From positions 11,366,572-11,430,571 of the forward strand of contig ML682024.1 of assembly GCA_007922195.1 (NCBI GenBank): a stretch of 64,000 nucleotides of DNA, read 5' to 3'. Source of the DNA: Podocnemis expansa. Taxonomy: Eukaryota > Chordata > Testudines > Podocnemididae. A program made the position numbers and the translations under genes. Of this stretch, positions 34,247 through 45,538 are shown piece by piece; positions within the stretch are counted from its first letter, which is position 1; each line of letters begins with the position of its first letter. A model generated the notes under the pieces. It saw only the letters and a list, made by a program, of their open reading frames with translations, was not told the DNA's origin and did no database searches.

Positions 34247-36591
34247 TCAATTTATGTAAAGGGTGAGGGAAGAGAGGTTGTAGGTAGAGGGAGGCGAACA
34301 AGCAGGATGAGAGGCAGAAGCAAAGGTAGCAGTGGAGATGTCATTAATAAGCATGTGTTTAAAATAACAATACATGAACACAGATAGAAATAAGACCAGT
34401 AAGGAAACAGAAGCAGCAGTTATCTGCAGGATGGTCCACAAAGTGATTAAACTGTGGTGTGGACCAGAAGCAGGATCTTTTAAATGGCTTACAATGTGGT
34501 TGGAGAGCTGAACCTTTACACGGCCTTTGGCAATCCTTTCATGGATAGTGGCAGGCACTGAAGCAGCAGCCAGGACCACTTTAGTCAGCATTTCCTTGGC
34601 TAATTGGACCAAAGTATTGTCTGGATAGAAGTTGCCATGCCACCAGGGAAATGTTACCATTTCAGTAAAGATGTGGCTGGGTTGATGGATGTTATCCAGA
34701 GTGAAGGAGTGGTGATCTACAGCACAGGCACATGGAGGAGCTGGTAGGGCACTGCCGTGAGCCATAGTTGTGGTTGTGATAAAGCACTACTGAGTAGCAG
34801 ATACCCTGAAAGCCTCAGCTTCAGGGAGAGAGAACAGCACCAAGCACAGGGATGAGGCACTTAGACAGTGAAGAGTGGAACAGAAGGATATAATGTAGTC
34901 AGCTCTCTGTACAGAAGTTTGAGGTTGTCATTTCAATGCCACCACTGGGAGAAGGAGACATATAGCCTGAAAGCCCCACTTTATGAACAGTGTTGTTAGA
35001 TACAAACCAACAAAAACAAAAAGAGAAAGGAAAAGCATGGGTGGACATAACAAAAGGATATACAAGAAAAAATTGAGAGGGGATGGAAGAGCTATCAGGG
35101 GAAGGAAGGATGCAACAATTAGCTGAATAGATACATTCTCCGGGTGTGTGAGGGTGGAGGAAGAAAGGGTATTGGAAGGGGAGAAACCAAGGCACATGCC
35201 TAACAAGTCGTCTTTTAACATGTTAAATAAATTACAAGCTAGCATATCACATGCACACCCTTTGGATTGTGATTCGGATATATTAATTATAGCATTAGAG
35301 GTTTTATTTTTAATTGCTGCATAAAAAAATACATTCTCATCATTAGCAGTAAGAGTATATAATAAATGCAGCACTGGTATGCTTTGGGGCTGGGTAGTCT
35401 GGCTTTTGACCCAAGTGTTGTACAGCATATTCATTTGGCAGTGAGCAAATTTATTACTGAATTTGTGCTTCAAAACAGCTCTCTAGCATCACCTTTACTT
35501 CTGTCTTTTATAGCATGGGCACAGACAACAAAGTGATGCATTAATAATTTTAGCTTTTTTTTGTAGCCATTATAGAGATTCTGGGTGGTCGAAACATACG
35601 CTTTGTAAAGGTACAGTAAAATTAGACAAGTTGAATTTAGCCTTTACTATAATTGCATCATGTAAAAGTGTCTTATTGCTTTCTTCATGGATAACACCAC
35701 TAGGATGGGGTGGAGTATATGACAGGTGATAGGAGGAGTATAACCACAAGTAGTTACATTATAGCATTTTACATCAGATCACTGCAGACATTTGACTGGG
35801 TTTAAACAATATTTTTCAATATTTTTGACAATGCTGTCCTTCCATTCCAGACTCTCACAGCAAAAGTAGAAGGTCTGTCCCTTTTGTTCCCAGAATTACT
35901 TCCTTTTAAGGCTGAACCATGTACTGCTTTTAGAACCACAGCTGTTTGCCATCCCCTCCTTCTTTGGGGACTTGCATGGAGTTTCACCTATTGGCCAACC
36001 TTAACACAGATAGCTTATGTAATCTGGGCTACAGTTGGGTCCCAGGCGCATGTGGCATTGGGGCCCAGGAGGAGAATTATTAGGAGGAACAAAATCTTTT
36101 ACCTGAAAAGACAGAATTAATTGACAGTACGCACAGTAAGTAGGCTTTCTTGCACATTTCAATCCTGGTTTTATGTAGGCCTGAATAGTTAGGGTGAAAC
36201 CAGCCAGGATTGTAAATTTTTACTATAACTTGGTTGCCTTCTTGTCCATTAGGCCAGGAGACAGGATTATGAGGAGCCTGATCAGCTTGCCTATTCCTGA
36301 CCATCATTGCAGTTAGTAATTTAAATGGTGAGATGTTTGTTGTTGAATTAGGAATGACATTTATCTAGAGGATGACTGACAACTGTGCCATCCAGTTAGT
36401 CGCTTGAGTTATTAATGTCATAGTAAGTTTCTGTAAACACAGTATCCTTTTAACACAAAACAATGCTAGCACAAGACACACAACGTAAGACAAAACAGAA
36501 CAACAAGCAAGATCTTTGTCATGACAGTAGATCCATGGTGTTTTAGGTTGCTTTAACTGGCACCAATTTTTTTGTTTTGTTTGTTTGTTCA
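34247..36591 (-). pseudogene. Retroviral envelope gene remnant
   Basis: Several broken frames on the - strand lie between the nested element and the 3' LTR. The frame at 34247-34765 ends with a long hydrophobic membrane anchor (TILQITAASVSLLVLFLSVF) followed by CYFKH, the layout of a transmembrane envelope subunit. The frames at 34928-35473 and 36080-36307 are cysteine-containing with N-x-S/T sites, as in a surface subunit. The frame at 36365-36590 has another hydrophobic stretch (SVLSYVVCLVLALFC). Stops and frameshifts separate them all. The position directly upstream of the purine tract and LTR supports the env identity. The retroviral class is not determined; no immunosuppressive-domain consensus was recognised. 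Confidence 0.55.
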
Positions 36592-37730
36592 TGTAACCCT
36601 TCTGCCAGGGCAGGCTGGCAGAACAAGGACTGAATTCCATATCTAGGGGTTTCCTAATGATGCAACACCACCAACTGGTTTGAGCATCCCCCCAGATTTC
36701 TGGGAATCCTGAACTGTTCCCTGGGCACCCCAAAGAGGTTAGGCTTCCCTACTTGCAAGCACAAGACTGAGTGTAGTAAACAGAACTTTTAATAGTACTA
36801 AAATGTAATGTAAAAGGACAAATAACAGAGATCAGTGCTGATCTAGATCAGTACAGAACAAAGTTCCCAACAACCCACACCCCATAACAGAACATACAAG
36901 ACTTAATGCAAAACCTTTTAACATGATCCCACATAGCATAACAGCAAATGTAAATCCATTAGCAAAATCAGCACAAATTTGGAGAATCAGTGCTAACTAG
37001 GTTCCTGACCCACCCTAGAATACGTAGGGAGTGTCTTTCACACCAACTTTCCCCTGGCACCAACCACTGGTCAGTCACTTCATCCTCTAGCACCATCCCA
37101 TGGTTCCAAGCACTGTCTACCAGCTCTGCCCACTGGTCACTCACACCACCCAGCTTGCTGCTGGCCGCTCTCACTGTCCACTGGCTCATCCATCTGCTGC
37201 TCCTTTTTAGTGATTCCAGCACAGAGAGAGGGTTTCCTCTCTCTAGTGATTTCAGCTCTTAACCTCAAGTAGCTGCAAACAGCTACCTCTATTAAAATAA
37301 CAAATGCCTCAGAAGAAGCCTAGCCAGATCTATCATTAGACAGTGGGACTGTAACAGGGAGGCAAAACTTGCCTCCAGTACTGCTCCAGAAGAAGCTATG
37401 CAAACCCCCACCCCTGTCTTCCCCTTCTTTCAGGCTGAAACATGCAGTAGCCTCTCTTATAAGTTTCTTTTTAACTAATGGCAGCTTTTACCCTTTAACT
37501 AACTCAGACAGATTTGAAACAAACAGAGTGGCAATTCACAAAAGACAGTATTTTATGTTTCTCTTAAGTAGAATTACAGATATTGACAGATATGTGATCA
37601 GAATAACCCCAAATACCATTACCCACTATGCCTTGTACCTACTATGCTAATACCTAACTGTGCTCTTTGTGTTCATGCTAATGAAGAACCCGTGCAGATT
37701 TGATGCCCCCCTCAGAAGCTGTTAGGCACA
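36592..37730. repeat. Nested element LTR, long copy
   Basis: 1139 bp. Its first about 340 bp and last about 120 bp match the short copy at 39494-39932. The middle is unique to this copy. Confidence 0.65.
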
Positions 37731-39493
37731 GCTTCTGAACCAACCTTGTATCTTTTTTTTTAATTCTGAAAGGCAAAAAGAATGTGCTTCTACCCCTTCG
37801 GGGGGTGGTAGATTATTGATTAAATTATATCTGTTTTACAAATTTTTGTTTTATTGATTGCAGTCAAAACAGGAATTACTCCCATACTAGCAGAATTGTT
37901 CTGTAGGAAGATCAGGTGTTATAATATTTTCTTTAGTGGGTAAAGCTTTAGTTGTAGTTTGCAGGTAATAGCAGTGATGCATTATTACCATAAGGCTATT
38001 TAACATGAGGTGTGGAGGATTTTTTGTTACCATTAATGGGCAGTTTTATTAGCTATGTAAATTGCATTCACACATCATGGGCCCAGGGGGTTAAAGTAAG
38101 CCAGAATGGCCTGGAACACCATTCCAGGGCCCACTGTTTTTAAGGGCTCAGCATTCTGGGCCCTCTAAAAATAGAAAACTGTGCCAGAATGCTACATTCT
38201 GGGGCCCACCATTGAAAAAGAGCAAGCCCCAAAATGCAGTGTTCTGGCATCCTTTTATATTTTTAGGGGCCTGAATGCTGCTCCCCTAAAAATAGTGGGC
38301 CCCGGAATGGTGTTCCCCTGCCTTCTGGCAGGACAGGGGAGGGAGCAGGGGCATTCTAGGGCAGGGCCCAAGCCCTGCCCCAAACTCCACCCCAAATCCC
38401 TCCTCTTTGAGGCCCCACCCCAACCTGGGGCCTGCCTCTACTCCCCCCACCCAAGCTGGAACCAAGCCATGCTTCTGGCCTGACCCAGGGCCTAGTGCTT
38501 CCTCCACAGCCGTGCCACCCCTGGTAAGTGCTGGGGGAGCTGGTTGATGCTGGGGGGGGGGGTACTAGGGACAGAGAATGGGTGTTGGGGGCTGGGAGTG
38601 GTATTGGGAACAGGGGAGGAGGCATTGGGAGTGGATTTCAGGGGCAGCTAATGGAGGCTGGGCTGGATTTTGGGGACAGGGCAATGAATATTGTGGGCAG
38701 GAGCTGGGGTGCAGGGAAGGCTTTGGGGGGCAGGAACTGGGGTGCAGAAGGGGGGCCCTCAAGCAGGAGGAGGACCCACCCATGTGAGAAGGGGGGTCCA
38801 CCTTATTAGACAGGTTCCACGCCCCACCAAATTATACTTTTAACCGCTCCATATGTCCATTCCTTTTATTTTTCATAAAGCATACAGTGATCTGAAAAAG
38901 AAAACACAACCCTTTTTGGCTCTTTTTTGAGCCATTGCAAGATATTAATAAAGTAGCAAAGTTGGTCAACCTTTTTTTTTTTTAAATATATATGTGACAT
39001 TATATACAACATACACTGAATATGTCATGGGAGAATGTACAATTGTATAGGTTAACTTTTATAATATACTAACCATACCAATGTTATAAGGTGTAAATAT
39101 TTAGTCCTTACCAAGTTTTAAAGATTTTAAAGAATATTAGTTAGGCACAGGGTACTTTTTTTTCATTTTTGGCATAGGATTTTAGTGTAACTACATTCTT
39201 AGGGTATGGATGGGCCAGGGTTAACCTGAGCCTGACATTCACAGAGTAAGGTTTCTTTCTTTTGTCTTGAAACCTGGGCCCTCTGGTACCAGGATCCATT
39301 CTTTAGCTAGATGTGTCTCCCAACCCATGGTAACAGCTCCCAGCCAGCACACTTCTTCCTACCCCTATTAGTTAGGTAAATTTCATTAAGCTACATACTA
39401 ACTTGCCTAATGAAAGTTTAAACTCTGTCTCAAAGATATACCAAACATTTTAGCTAGTATCTTACAAACAGGGTGTTGATGTTCAATTCTGAA

Positions 39494-39932
39494 TGTAACC
39501 CTTCTGCCAGGTCACGTTGGCAGAACAAGGGCCGTGTTCTATATCGAGGGGTTTCCTAATAATGTAACACCATCAACTGGCTCAAGCCCCCACCCAGGTT
39601 TCTGCAAAATCCTGCACTGTTCCCTGGGCACCCCGAAGGAGTAAGGCTTCCCCTCTCACAAGCACGAGTCTGAGTGTAGTAAACAGAGCTTCTAATAGTA
39701 CTAAAATGTAATGTAAAAGACCAAATAACAATGATCAGCGCTGATCTAGAAGATCAGTACAGAACAAAGTTCCCAACAACCCACACCATGTAACAGAACA
39801 TACAAGACTTAATGGCAAAAACCTGCAATAATCTGGAGAATCAGTGATAACTAGGCTCCCAACCAACCCTACTATGCTAATACCTAATACCCATGCAGAT
39901 TAGTTGCCCCCCTTCAGAAGATGTTAGGCACA
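39494..39932. repeat. Nested element LTR, deleted copy
   Basis: Matches the two ends of 36592-37730. The junction lies at accctac|tatgctaatacc, where the long copy has ccta at both deletion edges, suggesting a microhomology-mediated internal deletion. Confidence 0.65.
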
Positions 39933-41133
39933 GTCTCACTTCACATGGCCTTAGACATATTTGAGTTCAAAGAGACTACAAGATGTTTCCAAAGCACTTA
40001 GCAGTAAAAGCTGGTCTGCTTCCCCTTGCATGTTCAAAAGATCAACTGCACATCTGTTCTGCTCTGTAGCCACAGCTGCCCAGTTTTCCATCCGATCCTG
40101 AGACATTATTAATTTACTCATGGAGTTAGCCTCATGGAAGGAGACAGGTTTTAACATCACTGTCTCTCTGATTTGCTGGCCAAACACAACCATATGGCTA
40201 CAGGGCTGTTTAAGCTTTCCGGTATCTTTCTATTGACTTCTTCTCCACTCCGTGGGGAGGTGCAGCTGGGGTTAGGCTGGGCTGGCTGGTCAGTGCTTGC
40301 TGCTGGGAGGCCAAGCAGGCAGTGGAGCTTGTGGTCTTCGTGGTCTGTGACCTCCTGCTCCCCTGTGGCGAGGAGACTGGAGGGGGGCAGGATCAGGCCC
40401 ACAGAGGGGATGCGCAGCGAGCAACATATGTTACTAAGCTGCATTTGGGCCTTAGAGGGAACATTGTTCCTTAACTAGCTTTCACTCTTCCTGGTCCATT
40501 TCTCACACTTTCTTTTTCTTTTTGTCTGACCAGACCACCACTACAATCTGTCCTTCTCATGTCCACTTTCATTCCATCCATCCTTTTTAGCGTTGCCTTT
40601 TTTACCTTATTTTTCCTCTAAAAACTCAATAACGGTCCCTCCAGTGGAGGGTGTTATTGATCCATTGCCAGCAGTGCACCCTCTCATTAAGAACACTATT
40701 GAGGTACCCTGGGGTTCACCACTCAACAAGTCTCCTTCCAGTGGAGGGTATTACCCTGGGGCATGTCTCATGACGTTGTCTCCCAGGTTCCTGGAGACCC
40801 ACCTAGCGTGGTGTTTCAGGGGAACCACACCACTGAAGCAGAGGCTGATGCCCAGCCTTGGCACTGCAGGCTTTGCTAGCAATTCCTGCAGCCTGTATAC
40901 TATACTTGGCCAACTTACAATCCTAAAAATCTAAATAAAAACAGCCCCATTCAGTCTTCTTATCTACATGCCTTATGTGAGGTTTGTATTAAAAGGTGGG
41001 TACCAAGGGGTGTCCCAGGGAGTCCCAGATCACGGTATGCACGAGAGGTGGTAAGTGTAAAAGGTACTCACCTCTATCCTTGATTTGGGGGCTCTCTGGA
41101 GGTCCTGATGGTACCCTGCTTGCTATGACAAAT
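39933..41133 (-). other. Internal retroviral sequence, no gene recognised
   Basis: Lies between the nested LTR and the 5' LTR. One frame at 39951-40193 (- strand) has no clear family. Around 40200-40465 is an end of the family with ttagagggaacattg (also at 46645 and 61356). The sequence next to the 5' LTR gave no clear tRNA primer site. Confidence 0.4.
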
Positions 41134-41590
41134 TGTAAAGCTGGAAAGGTCCCTCCAAAAAGGATCAGGCAATACAGACAACACTGAAGAGGTTTATTTA
41201 CAGTACCAATACTGGGAATATTGAACAAAACAATATCGGCTTCAAAATGGAAGTAACTTGGTAATTGCTTCTATACACAGACTGCTTGTTTACTGTTTTA
41301 AACTGGTTTCCTAACAATTCCTTGTTTCCTTTGGAGAAAAATGACTCTCTATATGGTAAAAGGGTCAGGGAGGTGAGAGGGGACTAGTCTCAACAGGTAG
41401 GGGAATACTAGTTTCCGTATAAGGTAGGCAAGAGAGTTGAAGGGATATGAGACATCAGGCAGGCATGGATACATGACAAGACATGGGTTCAAGGGAGATA
41501 TGTAACAAAAGACAGCCTGTCTGCTACCTATTTTGTCAGCTTCGGTATTTATGAAGCCTTGTATGCTGCCATGGATATTTTATCCTAACA
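41134..41590 (-). repeat. ERV 5' LTR
   Basis: 457 bp, pairing with 33719-34174. It ends 235 bp upstream of TM exon 3 of the receptor gene. Confidence 0.75.
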
Positions 41591-41825
41591 ATAGAATGTG
41601 AAATAGGGAAAAACTGTGCTGTGCTCCTTGTTTTCTTGACAGCCCATGATTGCCGCCTTTGTTTCAATTGTCAAAAAATTATATTTGTGTTTGAAGCCAG
41701 CACATATCACCCAGAGCCACCAAGAATTATTCTCTATTTTTAACATGAAAAGAGATTTCTAAGGCAGGGCAAATGTGATGGAGAATTTTACTAACTATGA
41801 GAAATATTTTTGTCTTGTTCCAAAG

Positions 41826-41936
41826 AAGACCTGGACGTGCCCAGACTGGTCCTAATCTTCAGCATACTCCTTGCCGTTGCAACTGTTTCCCTCTTCATCC
41901 TCATCCCATTCCTCATTTATTATCGTTGCTGCTCAG
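41826..41936 (+). CDS. Transmembrane exon 3 of a CD2/SLAM-like receptor
   Basis: Acceptor cttgttccaaag and donor tcag|gtatg bracket 111 nt (37 codons), phase 1-1. It reads EDLDVPRLVLIFS, then the span ILLAVATVSLFILIPFLIYY, then RCCSG. It is the third paralogous membrane exon of the window. It is the only one followed by matching downstream exons: 27 nt at 42445, 24 nt at 45397 and the terminal exon at 49407, all phase 1. The two Cys after the span could be palmitoylated (inference). It may belong with the IgV exon at 26192, although a 7.9-kb retrovirus has inserted between them and no IgC2 exon was recognised. Confidence 0.7.
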
Positions 41937-42444
41937 GTATGAAAATCTTACTTCTACTTTTCCAAACTGAGTTATATTTATAAGCAGAGTTATTAATACA
42001 AACACAAAGCCTTGTGGTTCTTACTGAGACTGACATAAAGGAGAATTTTCCCTCAGTCAGGACTGCAGCATTTTCCCTGTAAACTTGTGCCAAGGCAAGC
42101 TGGGTAATCGCTTATTTCACAAATTTGCGTCTTCTCAAGTACACACATGCTTTATTTTCTTTGCCTTCATATTGCCCATATTGGGACAGAAGAGATTACG
42201 GTGGAAAGCTGCAGATCTGTCTCCTTAGACTCTATCTTGTACCAAATTCCCTGCCCTGCCAGATGAATGCCTTTGAATACTATTTGTTCCTGTGTAACAA
42301 AAATAAAACAAACAAAAAAAAGCCAACACAACCTCTTCCTCTTACAAACAAATGACAGCAAGCTTTAGCTTCTAAGGTTTTAAATAGTGGATAATTGCTT
42401 AACTATTTGTAGTGTTCATATAGTCTCTCTTACTTTGTTTTCAG

Positions 42445-42471
42445 AAAACAGAAGACGAGACCTTACAAAAG
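42445..42471 (+). CDS. 27-nt cytoplasmic exon
   Basis: Acceptor actttgttttcag and donor g|gtaata bracket 27 nt reading ENRRRDLTKG in phase 1-1. The Arg run directly after the membrane exon fits the positive-inside rule. It lies 508 nt downstream of TM exon 3. Short phase-1 cytoplasmic exons occur in both SLAM-like and butyrophilin-like genes. Confidence 0.6.
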
Positions 42472-42548
42472 GTAATACATCGGACAGATGGATGTGAATT
42501 TTTGGCAAGTGTTTGTATTTCTTGTAACAAATGTAACATATTTTATGT

Positions 42549-42765
42549 TCCGGAGGGGTAGCCATGTTAGACTGGTTCTGCAAAACAGACAAAGAGTTTG
42601 GTGGCACTTTTAAAGACTAACAATTTTATTTATTGCATGACCTTTCCTGTGAGAAAATCCCACTTCAAGCATCTGACAAAGTGGGATTTTCTCCCATGAA
42701 AGCTCCTGCAATAAATAAATTTGTTAGTCTTTAAAAGTGCCACCAGACTTCTTGTTTACATTTGA
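42549..42765. mobile_element. Penelope-derived palindromic element
   Basis: Begins ggaggggtagccatgttaga and contains the inverted pair ttgcatgacctttcctgtgag.. and ..ctcccatgaaagctcctgca around tctgacaaagtggg. It ends ttaaaagtgccaccagactt, the inverse of its start (gtttggtggcacttttaaag). The hairpin core is mutated (tgacaa), so any ribozyme is dead. It is intronic. Confidence 0.7.
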
Positions 42766-44780
42766 ACATATGTCAATGGTATATATTTTCATATATACTC
42801 AATGGTATTTTCTTCATGCCTTTTATATAGGGGGACTAGAACTCAGAGGCTAACAATGGAAAAGTATTGAGAGCTGGGTAGGGGAGAAAAAGGCAGATTG
42901 GATGCAGAAATAGGGCAGGGGAATCTGAGAATAGGTGGACAAGTAGACTAGGACTGGGAACCAAAGAAGGCAAGGGAAACAGATCTGAAGAGGGGGTGGG
43001 TTGTGATGGAGAAGTAAAATTGATGGTGGATCTAGATGATCTAATCTCGCTGATGACTCAGATGGGCTTATATATGATGCTACATGATGGCATTTCTGGG
43101 GTTTGTTTTTATTTTTTTTAAAAAGCTAAGAAATTAGAAACTTACATCCCACATTGAAAGGTCAATAATTTCATGAAATCAAGCATTCCAAAGTTAGGAA
43201 AAGAAAGAAATAAGTTTTCCTGGGTAACTTTCATTTGACATTCCTGAGCATATGCAGTGTAAGTTTTAAAAAGATCTCTTTTTTTTTTTTTTTCCCATGC
43301 GACCCTTGTCTCACTCATTGCAAAGGGCTCAGTGATTGAGGTCTGCATATTGGGTAACACTGTTATCTGTAGATACCATACCTTATTTCCTGAGGAAGCT
43401 GCAAGGCACCAATGAATGAGAGAGGAAGGGAAAAGATGGTCTCCTGGTTAAATCAGTTGACAATTGCCCAGGTTGTGCTCTATTGCGGCCTCTGTCACTG
43501 AGCTACTTTCTGATGCTGTGCATGCCACCTTTGTACCCACCTTGTGGGCTGCATCTAAGGCCCAAGATATCTAGCTTTAGCGACTCCTAGACAGAAGTAG
43601 CTGAAATGCACATTGTCAAAAGGACTCAGCATATTTTGGGTGCATGGACATTGCAGCTCCCTTATTAATCCAGGGTTAGGTTCTACTGATCTTTCCTCTT
43701 CCTCATATACCACTTCCCCTTGGCTGGATCCAACTATGGGAATTTGCTAGCCAAAAGGCAAACTTTTATCTTAAAACAAGAGCTTGTTATTGTAAATGTC
43801 ACATCTAAAGACAACTGCAAAAATATTTCCAGCAAGGGCATGGGCATTCTCTCTGGGCTCCCACCTCTCCAGTCATCACCTCTTTTAAGCAAAGACCCCA
43901 TCTCTCTCTCCTGATTGGAGCTTTTTTTCAGGCTGCTCAAACCCTGTTCATACCATGATTTTTCCCAGAAAGACCAATTGCCGAAACAGATCTGCTTGGC
44001 CTTTTGCCACAGGTAACTTACCACCAGCTCTTTCTAAGCAAACACATTTATTAAGATGAAAGCATTAGAGAGAAAACATGAAAACAATAAAAGAAACTGC
44101 ACACATGCTAAAAAGCTCACCAGAGATCACCCTTAGTCCAGTAAGGCCTCTGGCAGGTGAACAGTTCTTCAAAGTCCACCCAGAGTATTTTCTGCAATCA
44201 TAAATTTAGAACAGCTGTCAGCTCAGGACAAGTTCTGATGGATCTGAGACATTCTTTTATCCTGGTCTGTGTCTTTGATCTGCAGATCCCATGAATAGGT
44301 AATCGGACAGAGAGTGGGCTTCTCCTAAAGGCCTGCCTTAAAAAGAATGTGTGTGAAAGTGGATAATTTGCATTCCTCTCTACCCAAGTATTTTCTAGGA
44401 AACCCACTCAACTGAAAGTTCAGTCTCGTCTGGGCCACTGTTTTAAGAGAGTCCTTTGAAGCTCATGACACTTCCCAGGGCTTACATTAGTTCCGTCTCA
44501 CCTTTAAAGACGTTCAAACAACCTCACAATAATATGGACACCTTTACATTTTTAACACAATAGACTCCTAAAATACTGAAACATAATGCAATACGTTTTA
44601 ATTGAACTCAGGGCAGGTCTACACTGTAAAATTAGGTCTGTACAACAATATCATTCCAGCAATGTGAAAAATCCACACATTGCTGAATGAAGCAATTGAA
44701 CAGGCCTAACCTCTGGTATAGATAGTGCTAGGTTGCCATGAGGGTTTCTTTCATCAACATAGCCACAGTCTCTCAGGAAA
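42766..44780. other. Intronic interval, no gene seen
   Basis: AT-rich with a T-run at 43275-43293. Toward 44608-44782 is a miniature-element fragment (gggcaggtctacactg ... gtatagatagtgctagg). No exon recognised. Confidence 0.4.
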
Positions 44781-44852
44781 GCTGGGGTACCTACAAAAAC
44801 AAAACAAAACAAGGAGTCGTATGTCAGTTTAAGACTAACAGATTTATTTTTT

Positions 44853-44893
44853 GCATCAGCTTTCGTGGGAGAAAATCCCACTTCGTCAGATGC
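44853..44893 (-). ncRNA. Hammerhead-like motif, left, perfect inverse of the right copy
   Basis: On the - strand: outer pair gcatc/gatgc, ctgacga, helix II gtggga/tcccac with a short loop, then gaaa. As in the other copies, one extra A precedes helix II. Confidence 0.4.
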
Positions 44894-44939
44894 CTTTATT
44901 TTATTTTCATTCCATTCTGTAAGTTCACCCATCTTCGAA

Positions 44940-44980
44940 GCATCTGACGAAGTGGGATTTTCTCCCACGAAAGCTGATGC
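44940..44980 (+). ncRNA. Hammerhead-like motif, right
   Basis: Same 41 nt as 44853-44893 but on the + strand. A transcript through the element in either direction would carry one sense motif and one antisense copy. Confidence 0.4.
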
Positions 44981-45396
44981 GAAAAATAAATCTGGTAGTC
45001 TTAAAGTGCCACACGACTCCTTGGTGTTTGTTTTGCTGGACTAGACTAACACGGCTATTGGAAATTGGGGTACCTACACCAATCAGAGAAGATTTCCTGT
45101 CAAGTGGAATCCATAGGTAGAATCTTTACCAAAGTGCCACAGTCTTTTAAGTGCAGAATTGCATTCAGTTTGGTTTCTGCAGGAAATTACCATATCTGCC
45201 ACAGTCTTCCTCAGGTATCAGATAAGGTGGTATTACAAATGAGAGCACAGCAACACCACTTCACATAAGCTAAAATGGTGGTCCATATATAATTGCGAAA
45301 GGACATTTTGGGGGGCAATATAAAAGTGCTGGAATACATTATATGGGGTTTTACTGCTCATTAAATGTCTACAATTTCTCTGTGTTCTGTTTTAAG

Positions 45397-45420
45397 GTCA
45401 ATGCGACAGTGGAGAAGAAG
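45397..45420 (+). CDS. 24-nt cytoplasmic exon
   Basis: Acceptor tgttctgttttaag and donor aag|gtatag bracket 24 nt reading GQCDSGEEG in phase 1-1. Acidic with one Ser. It continues the frame of the 27-nt exon at 42445 and can splice to the terminal exon at 49407. No Tyr-based switch motif (T-x-Y-x-x-V/I) is present. Confidence 0.5.
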
Positions 45421-45431
45421 GTATAGATCAT

Positions 45432-45530
45432 TTATTATTTGGTATAGTTGGGGTTGGTCAATTTTAGAGCAGGGGTTGAAGTAGATGACCTCCTGAGGCC
45501 CCTTCCAACTCCAGTCTTCTATAATCATGA
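45432..45530 (+). mobile_element. CR1 3' end
   Basis: ttgaagtagatgacctcctgaggccccttccaactcc followed by a ttctataat-type tail. It is 5'-truncated. Confidence 0.75.
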
Positions 45531-45538
45531 CGCTATGG

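Larger units (their letters stand above)
36592..39932. mobile_element. LTR element nested in the endogenous retrovirus
   Basis: Direct repeats start tgtaacccttctgccagg (36592 and 39494) and end gttaggcaca (37730 and 39932). The left copy is 1139 bp and the right 439 bp, because the right lacks about 650 bp in the middle. The internal 1.76 kb has no recognisable gene; it includes a GC-rich stretch at 38140-38810 with repeated gggcccc and ggggcagg phrases. It is probably a non-autonomous LTR element or an ERV that lost its genes. Orientation is uncertain. Confidence 0.65.
33719..41590 (-). mobile_element. Endogenous retrovirus with paired LTRs
   Basis: Two direct repeats of 456 and 457 bp (33719-34174 and 41134-41590) begin tgtaaagctggaaaggtccc and end ttatcctaaca, so each is TG...CA. 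A purine tract on the - strand (aggagggaat) abuts the left LTR. This shows that transcription ran on the - strand and that the left LTR is the 3' LTR. The interior keeps env-like pieces only; gag and pol were not recognised. A second LTR element is nested at 36592-39932. No convincing target duplication flanks the whole. The LTRs differ at many positions, so the insertion is old. Confidence 0.75.
44796..45065. mobile_element. Penelope-derived palindromic element with 13-bp duplication
   Basis: 270 bp flanked by perfect copies of tggggtacctaca (44783-44795 and 45066-45078). Inside, a 41-nt segment at 44853-44893 recurs as an exact reverse complement at 44940-44980, with 46 bp between. The right end ctggactagactaacacggc is shared with the Penelope element at 31.5 kb. 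No coding sequence is present. The perfect palindrome and target duplication suggest a young insertion mobilised in trans. Confidence 0.85.

Noticed and set aside
34928..35473. Independent 181-codon multi-span membrane protein gene
   Set aside because: It lies inside the retroviral env region, and its C-terminal hydrophobic part appears out of frame relative to the N-terminal glycoprotein-like part, so I treat it as env remnant.
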